Shown here in pieces: positions 1 to 8,141 of a stretch of 64,000 bases of DNA. Below the pieces are notes generated by a model that saw only the letters and a program-made list of their open reading frames with translations, was not told the origin of the DNA and searched no databases. Source of the stretch: CAYMPH01 sp964529415 (GTDB lineage Bacteria > Spirochaetota > UBA4802 > UBA5550); contig CAZGWD010000010.1 of the NCBI GenBank assembly GCA_964529415.1, positions 124,001-188,000 of the forward strand, written 5' to 3'. Within the stretch, counting starts at the first letter, position 1. Each line of letters starts with the position of its first letter. The position numbers were made by a program, and so were the translations under genes.

Positions 1-601
1 CGCACGCAGTACCCTGCGCATCATCGTGCCACACTGGAATATTGCATTCTTCACGCAGAACATCAAGAACCTTAAAACAGTTAGGCTGGGAGATATCTTC
101 GAGATTGACAGCACCGAAGCTCGGCTGCACCATCTTCACGAAATCTATAATTTTGTCAGGATCCTTCTCGCCCTTTTTATTCGTGCTGTCCATGCACAAA
201 GCCACTGCATCAACCCCGCCAAGATATTTCATCAGATAAGCCTTGCCTTCCATAACGCCAAGACCGCCCGGAGGCGTACAGTCCCCGTCGCCGAGAACCC
301 TTGTTGAATCAGAAACAACAGCAACAAGATTCCCCCTGTTTGAAAGATCATATGAAAGATCATTGTTATCTCGTATGGAGGTAGATACTTTTGAAACACC
401 CGGCGTATACCACACATTAAACCAGTTAAAACCGTATATTCCGGCTTTGGGTACAGTCATTACTTTTCCACTGTAAAATTTATGAGCCTTGATAGAAAGC
501 TCTTTAAGGAATAAAGTTTTTGCCTTTGCAATCTGCTCTTCGCTGAATGAATCAGGAAAAATAGATGAAAGATCTTTTAACTGTAAATCAATTTTATTCA
601 T
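1..601 (-). CDS. Malic enzyme (oxaloacetate-decarboxylating malate dehydrogenase), 3' part missing
   Basis: The minus strand is open from an ATG at 601 to the window edge, giving the first 200 residues. Recognisable malic-enzyme blocks are VLGDGDCTPPGG (NAD(P)/substrate region), FGAVNLEDIS and VWHDDAQGTA, the last two being hallmark motifs of the family. The enzyme oxidatively decarboxylates malate to pyruvate and CO2 in the cytoplasm. It starts 27 bases after the fumarase beta gene, preceded by an AGG-type ribosome site, so it is probably the third gene of a fumarate-malate-pyruvate operon. Cofactor preference (NAD or NADP) cannot be judged because the Rossmann domain lies outside the window. 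The family call is firm. Confidence 0.93.
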   Translation of the reverse strand, partial: MNKIDLQLKDLSSIFPDSFSEEQIAKAKTLFLKELSIKAHKFYSGKVMTVPKAGIYGFNWFNVWYTPGVSKVSTSIRDNNDLSYDLSNRGNLVAVVSDSTRVLGDGDCTPPGGLGVMEGKAYLMKYLGGVDAVALCMDSTNKKGEKDPDKIIDFVKMVQPSFGAVNLEDISQPNCFKVLDVLREECNIPVWHDDAQGTAC

Positions 602-628
602 TTAATAACCTGCCTTATAGCTGCCGGA

Positions 629-1183
629 TCAGATCCGGCTGTATTTTTTCACGCCCTGTTCGTATAGATCATTTCCATATATGTCATTGATCACTATAAC
701 AGGAAAATTTTCAACTTCCAGTTTTCTGATTGCTTCAGGACCTAAATCCTCGTACGCAATTATTTCAGATTTTTTTATGCATTTTGATATCAGCGCCCCT
801 GCCCCGCCTGTTGCTGCAAAATATATCGCTCTGTATTTCCTGATTGAGTCAACGACTTCCCGGGATCTGCTCCCCTTTCCTATCATACCCTTTAAACCAA
901 GCTCAATAAGTTTTGGAGTAAATGCATCCATGCGGCAGCTGGTAGTCGGTCCGGCTGACCCGATAGCATAACCCGGCCTTGCAGGTGCCGGACCGACATA
1001 ATAAATGATCTGCCCCCGGATATCAAAAGGCAGAACTTCGCCTTTATTTATTGAATCAACAAGCCTTTTGTGTGCAGTGTCGCGTCCTGTATATATTACA
1101 CCTGATATAAAAATGGTATCACCGCTTTTTAATTCAGAAATTTTTTCATCAGTTAAAGGCGTAGTTATATGATGCTCAGCCAT
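629..1183 (-). CDS. Fumarate hydratase class I, beta subunit (TtdB/FumA C-terminal type)
   Basis: The 184-residue product matches the stand-alone C-terminal domain of iron-sulfur hydro-lyases, with typical segments GDTIFISGVIYTGRDTAHKR near the N-terminus, YVGPAPARPG, GSAGPTTSCRMD and the KGMIGKG loop. With the alpha subunit encoded 12 bases upstream it forms the two-subunit enzyme interconverting fumarate and malate (or, in relatives, tartrate and oxaloacetate). A GGAG site precedes the ATG. The following malic-enzyme gene supports fumarate/malate as substrate rather than tartrate, but the specificity is inferred from context. Confidence 0.93.
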   Translation of the reverse strand: MAEHHITTPLTDEKISELKSGDTIFISGVIYTGRDTAHKRLVDSINKGEVLPFDIRGQIIYYVGPAPARPGYAIGSAGPTTSCRMDAFTPKLIELGLKGMIGKGSRSREVVDSIRKYRAIYFAATGGAGALISKCIKKSEIIAYEDLGPEAIRKLEVENFPVIVINDIYGNDLYEQGVKKYSRI

Positions 1184-1195
1184 TTTGTTTCTCCA

Positions 1196-2035
1196 TCAGA
1201 ATTCACACTCTTTATGCCTGCTTGAGTGACAGTTTATATTTACAGCAAGAGGCAGCGATGCGATGTGACATGGATGCATCTCAATATGCACTGCCAGGGC
1301 AGTTGTACTGCCTCCCAGACCCAGAGGACCTATACCAAGTTTATTTATACTCTCAAGCAGCTCCTTTTCCATCTCATCAAGCTCAGGATCAGGATTTGAT
1401 GATCCGATAGTACGCAGCAGGGATTTTTTAGATATTAGAGCAGCCTTTTCAAATGTACCGCCGATACCAACTCCTACAATAACCGGCGGACACGGATTGG
1501 CTCCAGCTTCCTTTACAATCTGAATTATACTTTTTTTAATTCTATCCTTACCGTCTGAAGGCTTAAGCATCACAATCCGGCTCATATTCTCGCTGCCTCC
1601 GCCTTTTGGAGCAAGAATAATTTTCAGGCGTTTTCCCTTCACAGGTTCAAAATGTATTATTGCAGGAGTATTGTCTCCGGTATTTTTTCTGGTGAATGGA
1701 TGGCATATTGATTTCCTTAAATATCCTTCTCCATATCCCTTGCGGACTCCTTCATTTATTGCATCAGTTAATGTACCGCCTTCAATACTTACTTCATCGC
1801 CAAGCTCAACAAAAAAAACTGAAAAACCTGTATCCTGACATAGAGCAATTTTTTCATTACGGGCAATTTCCTGATTTTTCAAAAGCTGATCAAGAATTTC
1901 GCTTCCTATGGGAGACTCTTCTGTTTTTCTAAATTTATTTAAAGCAGCAACAACATCATCACCAAGATCAAAATTAGCATCCTGACACATCAATGATACA
2001 CGCTCAGCAATTTCAGAATAATTTACTGTCTTCAT
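1196..2035 (-). CDS. Fumarate hydratase class I, alpha subunit (iron-sulfur catalytic subunit)
   Basis: The 279-residue protein carries the [4Fe-4S] cluster region of class I fumarases: CQDTG with Cys66, then ANPCPPVIVGVGIGG, and the C-terminal MHPCHIASLPLAVNINC block. The frame stays open upstream to 2179, but that extension contains a good promoter (-35 TTGACA at 2113-2108, -10 TAATTT at 2090-2085), and family members start at the MKTVNYSEIAERV segment. I therefore place the start at the ATG at 2035, although its ribosome site (GGAT) is weak. It is the first gene of the fumarase-malic enzyme operon. The name ttdA or fumA would depend on substrate, so no symbol is given. Confidence 0.92.
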   Translation of the reverse strand: MKTVNYSEIAERVSLMCQDANFDLGDDVVAALNKFRKTEESPIGSEILDQLLKNQEIARNEKIALCQDTGFSVFFVELGDEVSIEGGTLTDAINEGVRKGYGEGYLRKSICHPFTRKNTGDNTPAIIHFEPVKGKRLKIILAPKGGGSENMSRIVMLKPSDGKDRIKKSIIQIVKEAGANPCPPVIVGVGIGGTFEKAALISKKSLLRTIGSSNPDPELDEMEKELLESINKLGIGPLGLGGSTTALAVHIEMHPCHIASLPLAVNINCHSSRHKECEF

Positions 2036-2084
2036 GAAAACATCCGTAAATAATAGTTTATTATAATTCAAATATTTTTGAAAC

Positions 2085-2113
2085 AAATTAAAATTTATAT
2101 CATGAAATGTCAA
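2085..2113 (-). promoter_or_regulatory. Promoter of the fumarase-malic enzyme operon
   Basis: On the minus strand TTGACA (2113-2108) is followed after 17 bases by TAATTT (2090-2085), about 50 bases before the chosen ATG at 2035. It lies inside the apparent N-terminal extension of the fumarase alpha frame and so argues against that longer start. Confidence 0.5.
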
Positions 2114-2221
2114 CCGAGGTATTTTATTCAAAAGAAAATATTGATCAGATTTTTTTATAATGGAATCTCTAAAAATCATTTAAAGGACTTTCCAAAGGGT
2201 TCGCAGCACAGTAAAAAATTG

Positions 2222-2282
2222 TTTTTTAACCCGTCTTCGGCTCTTCCCTTGATTTAAACGGGAGTTAGAGGGGGTTTAAAAA
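2222..2282. repeat. Imperfect inverted-repeat element, possibly a dispersed intergenic repeat
   Basis: TTTTTTAACCC (2222-2232) is mirrored by GGGTTTAAAAA (2272-2282), with 10 of 11 positions paired. An inner CCCGT (2230-2234) can pair with ACGGG (2258-2262). The core read on the minus strand, with CCCCCTCTAACTCCC, is much GC-richer than the flanks and looks like a degenerate member of the CCCTCTAACTCCC-type repeats seen between genes in many environmental genomes. Only one copy was noticed here. Confidence 0.4.
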
Positions 2283-2393
2283 CTAATTTCAGGATGTTCC
2301 AATAACAAAATAAATATATGCTTGACTGTATTATCATTGTTAAATAAAAAAAAAGATATATTTCATATACTTTAAAATAAAAAGGCCTGTTTT

Positions 2394-4931
2394 ATGCCAG
2401 AAGATATACATAATAAAAAATCAGCTAAATTAGACCATTATTTCAATGATGTCGAAGTATATTCCCAGCAGCATTTTACCGACATAGAAAAATTCGATAG
2501 ATTTCTTGAAACAATGAAGGAATCTCTAAAAAATTCCGCAGATCAGAAAGCCTACATAGAATTTCAAAATGCATACCAGACATTCAACCGTTACATGCTA
2601 TCCAACGGAGTTATGCTCACTGATCATGAAAAAAACGAAATCACTGCTATAACAGGATCAAAACTTCCCCCGGTCTCTACAAAAAGAATGATGGAAGATC
2701 TGATACATAAAATTAAATCAAGGCATGAATCTGAAAAGAGGTCGCAGCAGGAACAAGCCCAGTCAATGAGAGAAATTGAAGAGCTGAAATCATCAAGCGG
2801 AATAATTGACTGGTTCAGATTAACAAAGTTTGCAATTGAATACGGTACCATTACGCTTTTTTCACATAAACTGAAAGATTCCTGTTACAGAATTTTAAGA
2901 GAAAAAATTTTCCCATGGCAGGACATTATAGAAAACAGCATTCTTCCTGTAATGAATAAAGAATACTATTTATTGAGCACACTGGAATATAACGCTCTTG
3001 ATGTTTTATTGAGATTAAAAGAACCTATGATTAATCTTATGAATATAAAACAGGAAAGCAGTTACGATACAAGGCAAATAGTCAAAGATTTTGATTTTTT
3101 TACAGATGTTTATCTCATCATTTTAAAAAATGCAGCATTCATAGATTCATCCTTTCAAAAGGCAGTAAAAAATCAGCCTCAGGAGCATGGCCTTTTCGGA
3201 TATATAAAATTTATGCTGGATCAGCCTATCAGCAATGGAAGGCCCGTAAAGCTTTCTCAGTATGAAATTATTACACAAACTGTAACAGGACTTTTACTGT
3301 CTTACTATACTGCAAGAGAAAAAATAATTATTAAAAGCATAAATCAGATTATTTATCTGCTCGATACAGACATAAAACTTGATGCTACGAAAAAGCATCT
3401 GACTCTCCAGGCAGAAAATTTAGATAAAGAATCAAGGACCAGAAATCAGGGGGATGATAAGACTATAATCGAAAAAATTAATATCATTGATAGAATTTTT
3501 GAAATTTTTCTTAAATCATCTCCTGAATTAGAAGATAGAATATTCCGCATTGAATCAGATGTCATATATAAAAAATGGATAAATGAATTTCAGACCCGGC
3601 CTATTGCAAAATTCATAAGGCTTGCTGAAGGTTTCATCAGGCTTTTTGTTGAACCGCTATACGAGCAGGATAACTTCATTCTGATTTATGACGGAAAAGA
3701 ATACAATAATTACTTCAGGGAATTCCCGAAGATAATAGACGCTGCGGAAGCATTGAATATTAATAATTTTAAATTATCTCCAACAGATATAAAGGAATTA
3801 TTGAAATTTTCAATTCCACCTGAAATAAATACAAAGCAGTTTATATACAATATAACCAGACTCGAAATTCCAAAATCAGCTTACAGTCCAACCATACTTA
3901 TGGCAAAATCCACTCTACAGAATATATCAAATAAATGCTATGAACTTGCCGTGAGGGTTAATGAAGCAATCACACATTACTATTCCCAGAAAGAAATCAA
4001 TCATGATGATATTATAAAAAATTATGACTTCTATATTAATGCAGTAATAAAAAAAATAAAATCATCACGTACCGGAATAGTTTTAAAAAAAGACGAAATT
4101 ACCCTGCAGGATTTTCTGGAAGGAATATGCGCACTGGGTTTTCATATCGCAAAAGAGCTCAATCACGAAGGCATTGACGCGATGATCAAGGACAAGGAAA
4201 CACTTAATAAAAAAATTGAAACCTCAAAAAATAATCAGGAAGATGAAAATGAAGCTGATGAATATGACGAATTCCTTGATGAGATAGATTTAGAAAAAAA
4301 CAGCGTTGTTTTAGATGAAATAAATAATTTCTACAAGGATCCTTTAACCGGCTTATGGAAACAGGAATATTTTGAAGATCAGATAATACCAAAATTATAC
4401 AATGAAAATAAAAATTACAAATTAAACAATTTAAGAATTATTTTCCTGTGTGAAATAAATGAGCTGAAAAAAGTAAACGAATTAATAGGACATTCAACCG
4501 GTGATAAAGTTTTAATTGAAATTTCCAGGAAAATAATTAATTCGATTACAAAACAGGAAATGAATAAAAATAATATTGCTGTTAAAATTGAAGGCGGTTT
4601 TATTTTAGGATATTTAAATGACGTCAGCCTGTCAAGAGCTGCAGATATTTTTTCTGATATCGGATCTGATTTATTTCATAAAATTACCTTTTTGAAAACA
4701 AAAAACAATGACTCAATACACCCGACAATAAATACAGCTCTTTACCAGGAAAGGACCGGAACAAATGCAGACAACAATATTTCAATTGTAAAAAAAATCC
4801 TATCATTCGTAAATGAAAAAAGCATTGGCAACATAGGCTTTCCGAAAGATATCAATATGGTAATTACAGAAAGAAATTACAACAGAGCCGGAATGCTTGA
4901 TGATACAGTTTTAACACTTTACAGAAAATAA
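2394..4931 (+). CDS. Large cytoplasmic protein with C-terminal degenerate GGDEF domain
   Basis: The product has 845 residues and no signal peptide or membrane segment. Roughly residues 1-620 are helical and unfamiliar, followed by an acidic linker (EDENEADEYDEFLDEIDLE). From about 650 a diguanylate-cyclase fold is recognisable: DPLTGLWKQEYFE, then GHSTGDKVLIEIS. The signature is lost, because EGGFI (733-737) stands where GGDEF should be and the first metal-site aspartates are also changed (FLCEINELKKVN). It is therefore unlikely to make c-di-GMP and may be a nucleotide or protein-binding module. The start has AAGG eight bases upstream. The function of the long N-terminal part is unknown. It precedes the glycosyltransferases, which have their own promoter. 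Confidence 0.75.
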   Translation: MPEDIHNKKSAKLDHYFNDVEVYSQQHFTDIEKFDRFLETMKESLKNSADQKAYIEFQNAYQTFNRYMLSNGVMLTDHEKNEITAITGSKLPPVSTKRMMEDLIHKIKSRHESEKRSQQEQAQSMREIEELKSSSGIIDWFRLTKFAIEYGTITLFSHKLKDSCYRILREKIFPWQDIIENSILPVMNKEYYLLSTLEYNALDVLLRLKEPMINLMNIKQESSYDTRQIVKDFDFFTDVYLIILKNAAFIDSSFQKAVKNQPQEHGLFGYIKFMLDQPISNGRPVKLSQYEIITQTVTGLLLSYYTAREKIIIKSINQIIYLLDTDIKLDATKKHLTLQAENLDKESRTRNQGDDKTIIEKINIIDRIFEIFLKSSPELEDRIFRIESDVIYKKWINEFQTRPIAKFIRLAEGFIRLFVEPLYEQDNFILIYDGKEYNNYFREFPKIIDAAEALNINNFKLSPTDIKELLKFSIPPEINTKQFIYNITRLEIPKSAYSPTILMAKSTLQNISNKCYELAVRVNEAITHYYSQKEINHDDIIKNYDFYINAVIKKIKSSRTGIVLKKDEITLQDFLEGICALGFHIAKELNHEGIDAMIKDKETLNKKIETSKNNQEDENEADEYDEFLDEIDLEKNSVVLDEINNFYKDPLTGLWKQEYFEDQIIPKLYNENKNYKLNNLRIIFLCEINELKKVNELIGHSTGDKVLIEISRKIINSITKQEMNKNNIAVKIEGGFILGYLNDVSLSRAADIFSDIGSDLFHKITFLKTKNNDSIHPTINTALYQERTGTNADNNISIVKKILSFVNEKSIGNIGFPKDINMVITERNYNRAGMLDDTVLTLYRK

Positions 4932-4934
4932 TAT

Positions 4935-4963
4935 TTGACTATAAGCCTGATTTAAAAATTAAT
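4935..4963 (+). promoter_or_regulatory. Putative promoter of first GT4 gene
   Basis: TTGACT at 4935-4940 is followed by a TTTAAAAATTAAT stretch that supplies a weak -10 near 4958. The sequence around it closely resembles the segment upstream of the paralogue (6288-6320), which supports functional conservation. Confidence 0.45.
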
Positions 4964-4983
4964 CTTAATACAGAAGGAATAAT

Positions 4984-6189
4984 ATGAAGATTGTTTATCC
5001 AACAGATAATTACTGGCCCCACGTAAGCGGCATGGCTGTTTCAATTGATTCATTTAAAAAAGAATTTGAAAAGCTCGGTCACGAACTCCACGTTTTCTGT
5101 TCCATTTATCCAGGTCATGAAAATATTGACAAAGAGATGAATAATAAAAATGTGCACAGATTCCCGGGATATCCAATGCTTTTCAGTTCAGGCGGAAAAC
5201 CTGAAGACTGGCTGGTTTACCCCTGGTCAAGAAAGAAAATCTATATGGAACTTGATAAAGTAAAACCTGATTTAATTCACCTCCAAACTGAATTTCCAAT
5301 GCCGAGATTCTGCTGGGATTATGCTGCTGAAAAAAATATTCCGCTTGTAGCAACAGCTCACACTTATTTTGAAGAATATGTTAAAATATATTATCCTTAT
5401 CTTCCTGAATTCTTTATCAAAAGATATGTTCCTTATCGATTACTGAAAGCATATAATCGCGCGAAGATTGTAATTGCCCCTACCCGGCAAATGGCCGATG
5501 TTTTAAAATCGTATAAAATAAAAAGGCCTGTTTTTATAATACCTACAGGAATAAACGAAAATGAATTCAGCGGTACAGACAAGCTGAAAGAAAAGAAAAA
5601 TTCAAAATTCTACAGGGAATATCCAGTACTTAAAAATAAAAAAATAATGTTTTATGCCGGCAGAGTAGGTGCTGAAAAGAATATTAATTTTTTATTGGAT
5701 GTTCTTCAAGATGTATTAAAAGATATTCCTGATGCAATGCTCGTTATAGCAGGAAGCGGCCCTAAAATTGATTTATTCAAACAGTTATTTACTGAAAAAG
5801 GTCTCGATAAACATATCATCATGCTCGGGTATGTTGAAAGAACCATAATAAAATACTGGTATGCGCTTGCAGACGTTCTTGTTTTTCCTTCAAAAACTGA
5901 AACCCAGGGTCTTGTTACAATTGAGTCAATGTACTGCAGCACACCGGTAGTTGCAATTGGTGTTATGGGAACAAAGGATGTAATGAAAGGCGACAATGGA
6001 GGATTTATGGTTGATGAAGATCATAATAAATTTTCCGGCAAGGTCAAACTCCTTCTTACAGATAAAAAACTTTATGCAAAAAAATCCATTGAAGCAAAAA
6101 AATATTCAATGAGCTGGACATCAAAAAAATCAGCAGCTGATCTTGAAAAACTTTACGAGGAAGTTCTATCAGGAAAATTCAGCAAATAA
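4984..6189 (+). CDS. GT4 family glycosyltransferase, paralogue 1
   Basis: This 401-residue protein has the GT-B two-domain layout: MKIVYPTDNYWPHVSGMAVS (N-terminal Rossmann with the glycine-loop region), HLQTEFP, then YAGRVGAEKN opening the second domain and TETQGLVTIESM, the E-x7-E nucleotide-sugar motif. The family retains configuration and includes diacylglycerol and phosphatidylinositol glycosyltransferases. The SKTETQG form of the motif is common among lipid glycosyltransferases, so transfer to a membrane lipid is a reasonable inference. No membrane span is present; association would be peripheral. It is about two-thirds identical by eye to the next gene, so the pair arose by duplication. 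The donor and acceptor sugars are not predictable. Confidence 0.88.
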   Translation: MKIVYPTDNYWPHVSGMAVSIDSFKKEFEKLGHELHVFCSIYPGHENIDKEMNNKNVHRFPGYPMLFSSGGKPEDWLVYPWSRKKIYMELDKVKPDLIHLQTEFPMPRFCWDYAAEKNIPLVATAHTYFEEYVKIYYPYLPEFFIKRYVPYRLLKAYNRAKIVIAPTRQMADVLKSYKIKRPVFIIPTGINENEFSGTDKLKEKKNSKFYREYPVLKNKKIMFYAGRVGAEKNINFLLDVLQDVLKDIPDAMLVIAGSGPKIDLFKQLFTEKGLDKHIIMLGYVERTIIKYWYALADVLVFPSKTETQGLVTIESMYCSTPVVAIGVMGTKDVMKGDNGGFMVDEDHNKFSGKVKLLLTDKKLYAKKSIEAKKYSMSWTSKKSAADLEKLYEEVLSGKFSK

Positions 6190-6290
6190 TATAATCTGTT
6201 TTACCTGTAACAATCCGTGTAGTTTTCTTTCAGATTAAAACGTGTCTGACAGCAAATTACGCGGTCCTGATTCTTAATTGAAAATATTAT

Positions 6291-6318
6291 TTGACTATTA
6301 CCCTGCTTTATAAATAAT
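6291..6318 (+). promoter_or_regulatory. Putative promoter of second GT4 gene
   Basis: TTGACT at 6291-6296 is followed after 16 bases by AATAAT (6313-6318), about 20 bases before the ATG at 6339. The block ATTTGACTATTACCCTGCTT is nearly repeated upstream of the first paralogue, so the duplication included the control region. Confidence 0.55.
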
Positions 6319-6338
6319 GTAAATCAAGAGAAAAAAAG

Positions 6339-7535
6339 ATGAATATAGTATACGCAACAGAACATTATTGGCCGATTATAAGCGGCATGCCGGTTTCAAT
6401 TGATTCTTTTAAAAAGGAACTCATTAAATGCGGCCATAGAATTCACGTATTCGCTCCGGAGTATCCAGGTTATGAAAATATCGACAGGGATATGAAAAAT
6501 CCGGATATACACAGGTTTGCTTCATATCCTCTGCTTGGAACCAAATCAGAAGCCAGAATGGTTTATCCATGGATGAAAAAAAAAGTAAATGCTGAACTTG
6601 ATAAAATAAAGCCAGATATTATTCACATCCAAACTGAATTTCCAATGGCAAGACTGTGCTGGGAATATGCTGCAGAAAAAAATATTCCGGTAGTAGCAAC
6701 AGCCCATACATTCTGGGAGGAATACTTAGCACTTTACTATCCGTTCCTGCCGGATTTTTTCACCAGAAAATACCCTAAATACAGGGTTCTCAAGGCATAT
6801 AACCGCGCTCAGATCATTATAGTTCCAACACAGCAAATGGCTGATGTTATAAAATCCTATAAAACAAAAAATCCTGTTTTTATTATTCCAACAGGCCTGG
6901 ATGAAGATGAATTTAAAGGCACAGACAAAGTAAAAGAAAGAAAAAATTCAGGTTTATACAAAGATTATCCAATACTGAAAACAAAAAAAATATTATTTTA
7001 TGCAGGAAGAATTACAGCAGAAAAAAATGTTAATTTCCTGGTAGGTGTTCTTGAAGAGGTATTAAAAGAAATTCCTGATGCAATGCTTGTAATAGCAGGC
7101 AGCGGACCGGAAATTGATAAATATAGAAATTTATTTGTAAAGAAAGGCCTCGATAAAAACCTGATCCTTCTCGGTTATGTAAGCAGAAATTTGATAAAAT
7201 ACTGGTATACTCTTGCAGATGTTCTTGTGTACCCGTCAAAAACTGAAACACAGGGGCTTATTGCAATTGAATCAATGTACTGTGGCACACCTGTGGTTGC
7301 AATCGGGGTTATGGGTACAAAGGATGTCATGAAAGGCGACAATGGCGGATTTATGGTTAATGACGATCTTGATGAATTCGTAGGTAAGGTAAAACTTCTG
7401 CTGACAGATAAAAAACTATATGCTAAAAAATCAATTGAAGCAAAAAAATACGCAATGAACTGGACCTCAAATACAACTGCTTTAAAACTTGAAAAGCTTT
7501 ATGAAGAAGTTCTTGCCGGCAAGTTCAGCAAATAA
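6339..7535 (+). CDS. GT4 family glycosyltransferase, paralogue 2
   Basis: This 398-residue protein is collinear with the preceding gene product: MNIVYATEHYWPIISGMPVS, HIQTEFPMARLCWEYAAEKN, FYAGRITAEKN, KTETQGLIAIESMYCGTPVV (E-x7-E) and an almost identical C-terminal 100 residues. It is predicted to transfer sugar from a nucleotide donor, probably to a lipid or glycan acceptor at the inner face of the membrane. The two copies differ most in the N-terminal acceptor half, as expected if they act on successive acceptors. The last 37 bases overlap, tail to tail, the 3' end of the lipoprotein gene on the other strand. The family is certain; the substrate is unknown. Confidence 0.88.
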   Translation: MNIVYATEHYWPIISGMPVSIDSFKKELIKCGHRIHVFAPEYPGYENIDRDMKNPDIHRFASYPLLGTKSEARMVYPWMKKKVNAELDKIKPDIIHIQTEFPMARLCWEYAAEKNIPVVATAHTFWEEYLALYYPFLPDFFTRKYPKYRVLKAYNRAQIIIVPTQQMADVIKSYKTKNPVFIIPTGLDEDEFKGTDKVKERKNSGLYKDYPILKTKKILFYAGRITAEKNVNFLVGVLEEVLKEIPDAMLVIAGSGPEIDKYRNLFVKKGLDKNLILLGYVSRNLIKYWYTLADVLVYPSKTETQGLIAIESMYCGTPVVAIGVMGTKDVMKGDNGGFMVNDDLDEFVGKVKLLLTDKKLYAKKSIEAKKYAMNWTSNTTALKLEKLYEEVLAGKFSK

Positions 7536-8140
7536 TCATAAAAAGTAGCATCAGTTGTTTCCCCTTCAATTTTTTCATTAACTTCATCATCTGTTAATGA
7601 GGGATTGGGCATGGTTTTAATAATATCATACAAAACAGAAAACATGGCAGGTGCATACTTCCCTGCCTTGCCGTCTATTTTATTTAATTTATCCTCATAC
7701 ATCAATGACATATTCTCAAGTTTTTTATCACCTGAAACATTCATGTCCGTTTCAGCAACTGCTTCCCATATTAGTTTCAGGCCGGGGCATTTATACAATT
7801 CGCCTTTTATTTTAATTTTTCCCGCAGCATCCTTGTCACTATTTGAAAGAGTAAAAACTGCAGTTCCCTCAAAGCCGGAGCATCGCACTGCAGCAGTCTC
7901 TTTTTTTGCAGCACCTGTTCCTTTGATGATATAATTTGTATTTGATTTAACCATATCCGACGCAATAAGGGATAAAGCCATGCTTTTACTGTCATCTGCA
8001 GTTTCATTTTTTGTTATGATATTGATACGCTTAATCATTTCAGATGGATTTTTCCCATAATCCGGAATCTGATAAATTTTCTGAACCGATGAACAGGAAG
8101 CAGAAAAAATTAAAGCAGCTATTAATATTTTATTTTTCAT
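7499..8140 (-). CDS. Putative lipoprotein, MXAN_6521/LA_1396-like
   Basis: The 213-residue product begins with a lipoprotein signal peptide ending in FSASC (lipobox cysteine at 16). The mature start SSVQKIYQIPDYGKN followed by KRINIIT resembles, from memory, the MXAN_6521/LA_1396 lipoprotein family found in Leptospira and myxobacteria near MMPL pumps; that assignment is tentative. It starts 1 base after the stop of the RND gene, so the two are surely cotranscribed. It is likely anchored in the inner or outer membrane as an accessory of the transporter. The tail-to-tail overlap of 37 bases with the GT4 gene means no separate terminator lies between the genes. Confidence 0.7.
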   Translation of the reverse strand: MKNKILIAALIFSASCSSVQKIYQIPDYGKNPSEMIKRINIITKNETADDSKSMALSLIASDMVKSNTNYIIKGTGAAKKETAAVRCSGFEGTAVFTLSNSDKDAAGKIKIKGELYKCPGLKLIWEAVAETDMNVSGDKKLENMSLMYEDKLNKIDGKAGKYAPAMFSVLYDIIKTMPNPSLTDDEVNEKIEGETTDATFYDYLLNLPARTSS

Positions 8141-8141
8141 T

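Larger units (their letters stand above)
2036..2393. other. Intergenic region between divergent genes
   Basis: This 358-base AT-rich stretch separates the minus-strand fumarase operon from the plus-strand gene at 2394. It holds the fumarase promoter, a GC-richer repeat-like inverted element at 2222-2282, and a possible plus-strand -35 TTGACT at 2322-2327 with only a poor -10 (TAAAAA). No convincing gene is seen. Confidence 0.5.

Noticed and set aside
26..476. Plus-strand open frames over the first 500 bases
   Set aside because: They are antisense to a clear malic-enzyme sequence.
2036..2179. N-terminal extension of 48 residues on the fumarase alpha subunit
   Set aside because: It contains a -35/-10 pair for the operon and is absent from the family; MKTVNYSE at 2035 is the family-like start.
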